Positions 61,411 through 64,000 of a stretch of 64,000 nucleotides of DNA are shown here, piece by piece (position 1 is the first letter of the stretch; every line of letters starts with the position of its first letter). This DNA comes from an uncultured Hellea sp. (GTDB lineage: Bacteria; Pseudomonadota; Alphaproteobacteria; Caulobacterales; Maricaulaceae), in NCBI GenBank assembly GCA_905477785.1, contig CAJQGR010000010.1, forward strand, positions 1 through 64,000, in the 5' to 3' direction. A program made the translations under genes and the position numbers. The notes beneath the pieces are model-generated. The model had not been told where the DNA came from and made no database searches. It saw only the letters and a list, made by a program, of their open reading frames with translations.

Positions 61411-63154
61411 TTTTTTACAAATTAATCCAGGGATTTGGCTTATACTATCAGGTCTTATCTGTACAATAATTCCTCACACCCCTTTCACTCAACTATACCG
61501 TAAGTGCTTAGTTGTTTGTGCACCTATATTTACCGCCTTTATGATAACCCAAATTTTTACTTCCGACATTGCCATAGGGGGTTTGATATCGATTGCGGGT
61601 ATTGAATTGACAACCTTACGAATTGATAATTTATCAATGGTATGGGGTTATCTGTTTTGTTTAATTGGTATACTTAATGGCATATATGGATTACATGAAA
61701 AATGTAAAATTACTGATAGTGCTGCTTTAATTTATTCAGGCGCTGCAGTTGCAGGAGTTCTCTCAGGCGACCTTTTAACTTTATTTCTTTTTTGGGAGTT
61801 AACTGCTATTTCATCCGTTTTTTTGGTATGGCGTGGCGGAGAGCATGCATATGCAGCTGGAGTAAGGTATCTAGCTTTACATGTATTATCTGGTGTTATT
61901 TTATTAATAGGTGCAGTTATTCATGCGAAGTTTAATGGTGGGAGTTATGCCTTTAACCACATTGGCTTACAAAACCTTGGCGGTTGGCTTATATTACTCG
62001 CCATTGGTATTAAATGCGGTTTTCCTTTTCTACACATGTGGATGCAAGATGCATACCCTAAGGCTTCAATTACGGGCACAGTAATTTTATCTGCATTTAC
62101 CACTAAAATGGCAATCTACACATTAGCTCGAGGGTATGTTGGAACCGATATTTTAATATACATTGGGGCAGTGATGACTTGTTTCCCTGTGTTTTTTGCA
62201 TTGGTTGAAAATGATCTAAGAAGAGTATTATCTTTCTCGTTAAATAATCAATTGGGCTTTATGGTTTGTGGTATTGGTATAGGTACTGAATTGGCAATTA
62301 ATGGGGTTGTGGGGCAAGTTTTTGTTCATGTAATATTTAAAAGTTTGTTATTTATGTCTATCGGTGCGGTTATCTATCGCGTTGGAACTGCGAAAGCCTC
62401 CGAATTAGGAGGTTTGTTTCGTTCAATGCCTATAACTGCATTGTTTTGTTTAATTGGTGCTGGTTCAATAGCCGCCTTCCCGTTGTTGGCAGCTTTTGTC
62501 ACAAAGGCTATGATTATAAGTTCTGTTATTTATGAGGCACATCATAATTCAGTTTTATATCTGATAGCAGCAATGTTACTTTTTGCATCAGCTGGTGTTA
62601 TGGAGCATTCGGGAATAAAAGTTCCTTATTTTACATTTTTTAGCCATGATAGTGGACGCCGTGTTAAAGAAGCTCCATGGAATATGTTAGTAGCTATGGG
62701 ACTCGCAGCTTCATTATGTATATTTTTAGCTTTTCCTTGGGGGGGTTACCAAATGTTATATAACCTACTTCCTTATGAGGCTAACTACAAGCCATATACC
62801 GTAGATCATGTAGTCTTCCAACTACAATTATTATTTGCAGCAATCACAGCATTTTGTCTTCTGAAGAAATCAGGCCTATATCCAGCAGAAAAACGATCAG
62901 AAATTTTAGACTTTGACTGGTTCTATAGAAAATGTGGATTTGATCTGCTTAAGTCGATAAACTTAGGGTGGAATACTCTTGATGCGAAAATATCAAATAT
63001 CACCCGAAGTGCATATGGCTCGGTGAATAAGTGTTTGTATGGAGTATTTAGTCCTATTGGTAGTTTTAGCAAAGCAGCCCCAAGCGGATTGGCTTCTGTT
63101 ATGACTGCAGCTATGCTCATATTGGTGCTTATTATTGTATATTTTGTAAGATAA
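61397..63154 (+). CDS. Third antiporter-like subunit (MrpA/MrpD-type, ND5-like)
   Basis: A 585-residue polytopic protein. FLFWELTAISSVFLVWRGG contains the conserved Glu, KCGFPFLHMWMQDAYPKASITGTVILSAFTTKMAIY the Lys pair, and VENDLRRVLSFSLNNQLGFMVCGIG the following helix. The C-terminal 130 residues extend beyond a typical MrpD and end in a last membrane helix (MLILVLIIVYFV). No DUF4040 part is attached; it is encoded earlier. Starts at 61397 and 61403 are both possible. It is the last gene of the operon. Confidence 0.87.
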   Translation: MKMIDFLQINPGIWLILSGLICTIIPHTPFTQLYRKCLVVCAPIFTAFMITQIFTSDIAIGGLISIAGIELTTLRIDNLSMVWGYLFCLIGILNGIYGLHEKCKITDSAALIYSGAAVAGVLSGDLLTLFLFWELTAISSVFLVWRGGEHAYAAGVRYLALHVLSGVILLIGAVIHAKFNGGSYAFNHIGLQNLGGWLILLAIGIKCGFPFLHMWMQDAYPKASITGTVILSAFTTKMAIYTLARGYVGTDILIYIGAVMTCFPVFFALVENDLRRVLSFSLNNQLGFMVCGIGIGTELAINGVVGQVFVHVIFKSLLFMSIGAVIYRVGTAKASELGGLFRSMPITALFCLIGAGSIAAFPLLAAFVTKAMIISSVIYEAHHNSVLYLIAAMLLFASAGVMEHSGIKVPYFTFFSHDSGRRVKEAPWNMLVAMGLAASLCIFLAFPWGGYQMLYNLLPYEANYKPYTVDHVVFQLQLLFAAITAFCLLKKSGLYPAEKRSEILDFDWFYRKCGFDLLKSINLGWNTLDAKISNITRSAYGSVNKCLYGVFSPIGSFSKAAPSGLASVMTAAMLILVLIIVYFVR

Positions 63155-63206
63155 ATATTTTTACTTATTCTATTCTTTAAATTGAATCGGTTCCGTAATA
63201 AAAAAT

Positions 63207-63229
63207 AAGGTTAATTCCTTATTAACCTT
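63207..63229. promoter_or_regulatory. 9-bp inverted repeat containing a CtrA-like TTAA-N7-TTAAC
   Basis: AAGGTTAAT-TCCTT-ATTAACCTT is a perfect 9-bp inverted repeat with a five-base centre, about 90 bases before the PAS gene. It includes TTAATTCCTTATTAAC, which matches the CtrA full-site pattern TTAA-N7-TTAAC. No T-run follows on the plus strand, so it is unlikely to be the terminator of the Mrp operon. Confidence 0.4.
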
Positions 63230-63320
63230 TAAATCAATCAAACAATAGCTTGCCACACTAATATCCCTGATTCACTTATAGTTAAAGTTATTAAACTTTT
63301 ATTTTAAATGTTTATAGGGG

Positions 63321-63833
63321 TTGAAAGTGCTTTCTGATAATAATGTTCTTCAGCAAATGGTTTTGCCAGAGCAGCAAAGCTTTTATAATTATTGGTTGAG
63401 TAAATGTGATGGAGAATTTTTTCCTTCAAGGCAAGATATTTTCCCGAGTGATATCTCTAAGCAGCTTCCAATGACTAGTATTATCAATGTGGAGAACAGA
63501 GAAGTTAGAAGATTCAAGTATAGACTTGCTGGAACCGGTTTTTGGAAACTATATAAAAGTGAGATACAAGGAAAATTTATAGATGAGCTACCTATTGGTG
63601 ATCGTTCAGATTATTGGAATCGAGTGCTTGGACAAGTGGTTGATAAACGTAAACCTTATGCTGGTGTAACTCAACCTGGAACAAAGAATTCATCTAACTA
63701 TGCTTTATTTTGGGTAAGATTACCTATTTCTGACAACAAAAAAGATGTTAATCTCATATTGGGTTACGATCATTTAGTAAAAATTTCTGAAGTAGAGCAA
63801 GATCAATCAAAATCAGGTTTAATGTCAGCTTAA
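63321..63833 (+). CDS. PAS_5 family protein
   Basis: A 170-residue soluble protein of the PAS_5 family (PF07310), a group common in alphaproteobacteria. The family's order is visible: FYNYWLSKCDGEFFPSRQDIFPSDI, then RRFKYRLAGTGFWKLYKSEIQGKFIDEL, and ALFWVRLPISDNKKDVNLILGYDHL. It has no kinase, cyclase or DNA-binding domain attached. These proteins are thought to sense a small ligand, but no function is established here. An inverted repeat with a CtrA-like site lies upstream. Confidence 0.8.
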   Translation: MKVLSDNNVLQQMVLPEQQSFYNYWLSKCDGEFFPSRQDIFPSDISKQLPMTSIINVENREVRRFKYRLAGTGFWKLYKSEIQGKFIDELPIGDRSDYWNRVLGQVVDKRKPYAGVTQPGTKNSSNYALFWVRLPISDNKKDVNLILGYDHLVKISEVEQDQSKSGLMSA

Positions 63834-63915
63834 AAACAATGCTTGTTTTCAAATAGTGACAAAAGATAATTTAGTTGCCTCTTGTTATGCATATTTTTAT
63901 TCTTAAATTATATTA

Positions 63916-64000
63916 ATGGCTAAAGACCCTTATAAATTATTGAATGTACCAAAGACAGCTAATGATACAGAGATTCAAAAAGCTTACAGGTTATTAGCTA
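63916..64000 (+). CDS. DnaJ-like J-domain protein (3' partial)
   Basis: The frame from the ATG at 63916 runs to the window edge: MAKDPYKLLNVPKTANDTEI then QKAYRLLA. This is the start of a J domain (helix I and the beginning of helix II), as in CbpA/DnaJ. The HPD motif would lie just beyond the edge. Too little is present to tell DnaJ from CbpA or another J protein. Confidence 0.8.
   Translation, partial: MAKDPYKLLNVPKTANDTEIQKAYRLLA

Noticed and set aside
63207-63229. Terminator of the Mrp operon
   Set aside because: The inverted repeat is A-T rich and has no T-run on the plus strand; on the minus strand there is no gene to end.

Overview
The window is a compact, AT-rich bacterial chromosome segment with about 60 genes. 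It has no integrase, transposase, CRISPR array, rRNA or phage gene. It looks like an alphaproteobacterium, probably marine and heterotrophic. The support is: the tRNA-His has A73, a G1:U72 pair and no encoded G-1, an exception described for alphaproteobacteria; the orders coaD-ppi-queA-tgt and yfgM-bamB-der are familiar in that class; there is a PAS_5 family protein; and there are two large TonB-dependent receptors with a TtpC/DUF3450 TonB system. I cannot name the order with confidence (Kordiimonadales- or Emcibacterales-like is a guess).

Layout. 1-4377: envelope cassette. It holds a flippase fused to a CDP-alcohol phosphatidyltransferase (cut by the window edge), a HAD phosphatase, a sugar/alcohol-phosphate nucleotidyltransferase and an Asp/Asn beta-hydroxylase-like dioxygenase. 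4382-12896: housekeeping genes gph, glmU, rpiA, gor, coaD, two cyclophilins, queA, tgt and tRNA-Lys. 13140-14513: an OmpA-like porin/peptidoglycan anchor with its own terminator. 14659-19694: arginine succinyltransferase catabolism (M20 hydrolase, astA, astD, astB), followed by an unrecognised secreted protein on the minus strand. 21179-30214: tRNA-His, nadK, a c-type cytochrome, an acyl-CoA dehydrogenase, panB, yfgM-like, bamB, der and aroC.

30356-39560: an Oar-like TonB receptor stands divergently from a nucleoside uptake and salvage block (uridine-kinase-like kinase, NupC, 2OG-Fe(II) dioxygenase, ribokinase, phosphoribosyltransferase, nucleoside hydrolase, thymidine kinase). A perfect 7-bp inverted repeat lies in the divergent promoter region. 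39637-42226: a mini J-domain protein, pdxH, an MBL hydrolase and a small secreted protein. 42489-45948: a second TonB receptor and tRNA-Gln. 46176-52849: a complete TonB energising operon (two DUF3450 proteins, TtpC-like ExbB, ExbB, two ExbD, TonB, TPR protein). 52883-54988: oligopeptidase B. 55197-63154: a ten-gene Mrp-type cation/proton antiporter operon with three ND5/ND2-like subunits and a split MrpA C-terminal module. 63321-end: a PAS_5 protein and the start of a DnaJ-like gene.

The most notable points are the flippase/CDP-alcohol transferase fusion, a Tgt that lacks two of the three zinc cysteines, the dioxygenase inside the nucleoside salvage block, an AST operon whose M20 hydrolase may replace AstE, and the three-subunit Mrp complex. 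All functional calls come from motif recognition by eye; no database search was run.
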